From contig NZ_PSNW01000003.1 of NCBI RefSeq assembly GCF_002930645.1, positions 186,001-250,000 of the forward strand: DNA of 64,000 nucleotides, written 5' to 3'. Made by a program: the position numbers and the translations under genes. Source of the DNA: Solimonas fluminis. Lineage in GTDB: Bacteria > Pseudomonadota > Gammaproteobacteria > Nevskiales > Nevskiaceae. This document shows positions 63,957-64,000 of the stretch, in pieces. Position 1 is the first letter of the stretch. Each line of letters begins with the position of its first letter. Under the pieces are notes generated by a model, which saw nothing but the letters and a program-made list of their open reading frames with translations, made no database searches and was not told the origin of the DNA.

Positions 63957-64000
63957 GCCCGCCCCCGCAGCTCGCGCCGCCACTTCCACAGCAGGTGCGC
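63953..64000 (-). CDS. C-terminal end of a holin-like gene (cut by window edge)
   Basis: The frame AHLLWKWRRELRGRA-stop ends with an ATGA overlap to the lysozyme start. A short basic, Trp-containing tail directly before a lysozyme gene is typical for holins, whose membrane segments would lie beyond the edge. Confidence 0.55.
   Translation of the reverse strand, partial: AHLLWKWRRELRGRA

Overview
The window is high-GC DNA from what looks like a polar-flagellated gammaproteobacterium, possibly Nevskiales or Xanthomonadales. That placement is inferred from gene families and from a sigma54/sigma28 flagellar promoter hierarchy; no rRNA or tRNA gene is present to settle it. About half the window (1-31.2 kb) is chromosome. 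The rest (31.5-64 kb) is a leftward-transcribed, podovirus-like prophage cut by the right edge.

Chromosome: 1-5.5 kb holds flagellar genes: flgBCDE(partial) and cheV leftward, flgA, flgM, flgN and a PilZ-domain gene rightward. Four promoters can be read: sigma54-type before flgB and flgA, sigma28-type before cheV and flgM. 5.5-8 kb has a secreted protein, a Qnr/McbG-like pentapeptide-repeat protein, a lytic transglycosylase and the 3' remnant of an alpha/beta-hydrolase gene. 8.1-20.9 kb is a divergent catabolic cluster: extradiol-type dioxygenase, Tat-signal FAH-family hydrolase, acyl-CoA synthetase, DUF2505 and SDR on one arm; acyltransferase, MhpA-like flavin hydroxylase, DUF1302 protein, TetR regulator and PhyH-type dioxygenase on the other. 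A TGACA-N4/5-TATCAG motif recurs in its three promoter regions. 21-31.2 kb contains assorted genes: DUF1801, AraC, a DoxX/DUF4287/NTF2 group, secreted proteins, a PAS histidine kinase with a receiver-only regulator, small proteins and an EptA/MCR-type phosphoethanolamine transferase.

Prophage, in order of transcription (right to left): holin-like C-terminus, GH24 lysozyme, membrane-anchored lysis-region protein, small and large terminase, portal, scaffold, major capsid protein, head-tail adaptor/tail-tube genes, a 901-aa tail protein, fibre/tip proteins and several small virion-type proteins. No integrase, repressor or replication gene is visible.

The striking feature is that toxin-immunity modules of polymorphic-toxin type sit among the structural genes: a large protein near the portal with a nuclease-like C-terminus followed by an immunity-type island (54.3-56.8 kb); a toxin followed by an Imm32-type gene (49.4-50.8 kb); two tandem Ntox44 toxins, each with an overlapping membrane-anchored immunity candidate (40.3-43.7 kb), produced by a duplication that also copied the 3' end of the upstream tail gene; and a virion-type protein fused to a Zeta-like P-loop kinase, followed by an orphan copy of the kinase domain (31.5-34.5 kb). 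Several modules are AT-richer than the phage backbone and end in rho-independent terminators. Short peptide motifs (T-x-L-R/Q-G and D-x-W-I-A-R / G-D-W-I-A-R) recur in otherwise different toxin proteins. I infer a phage particle, or a phage-derived particle, that carries interchangeable toxin cargo.
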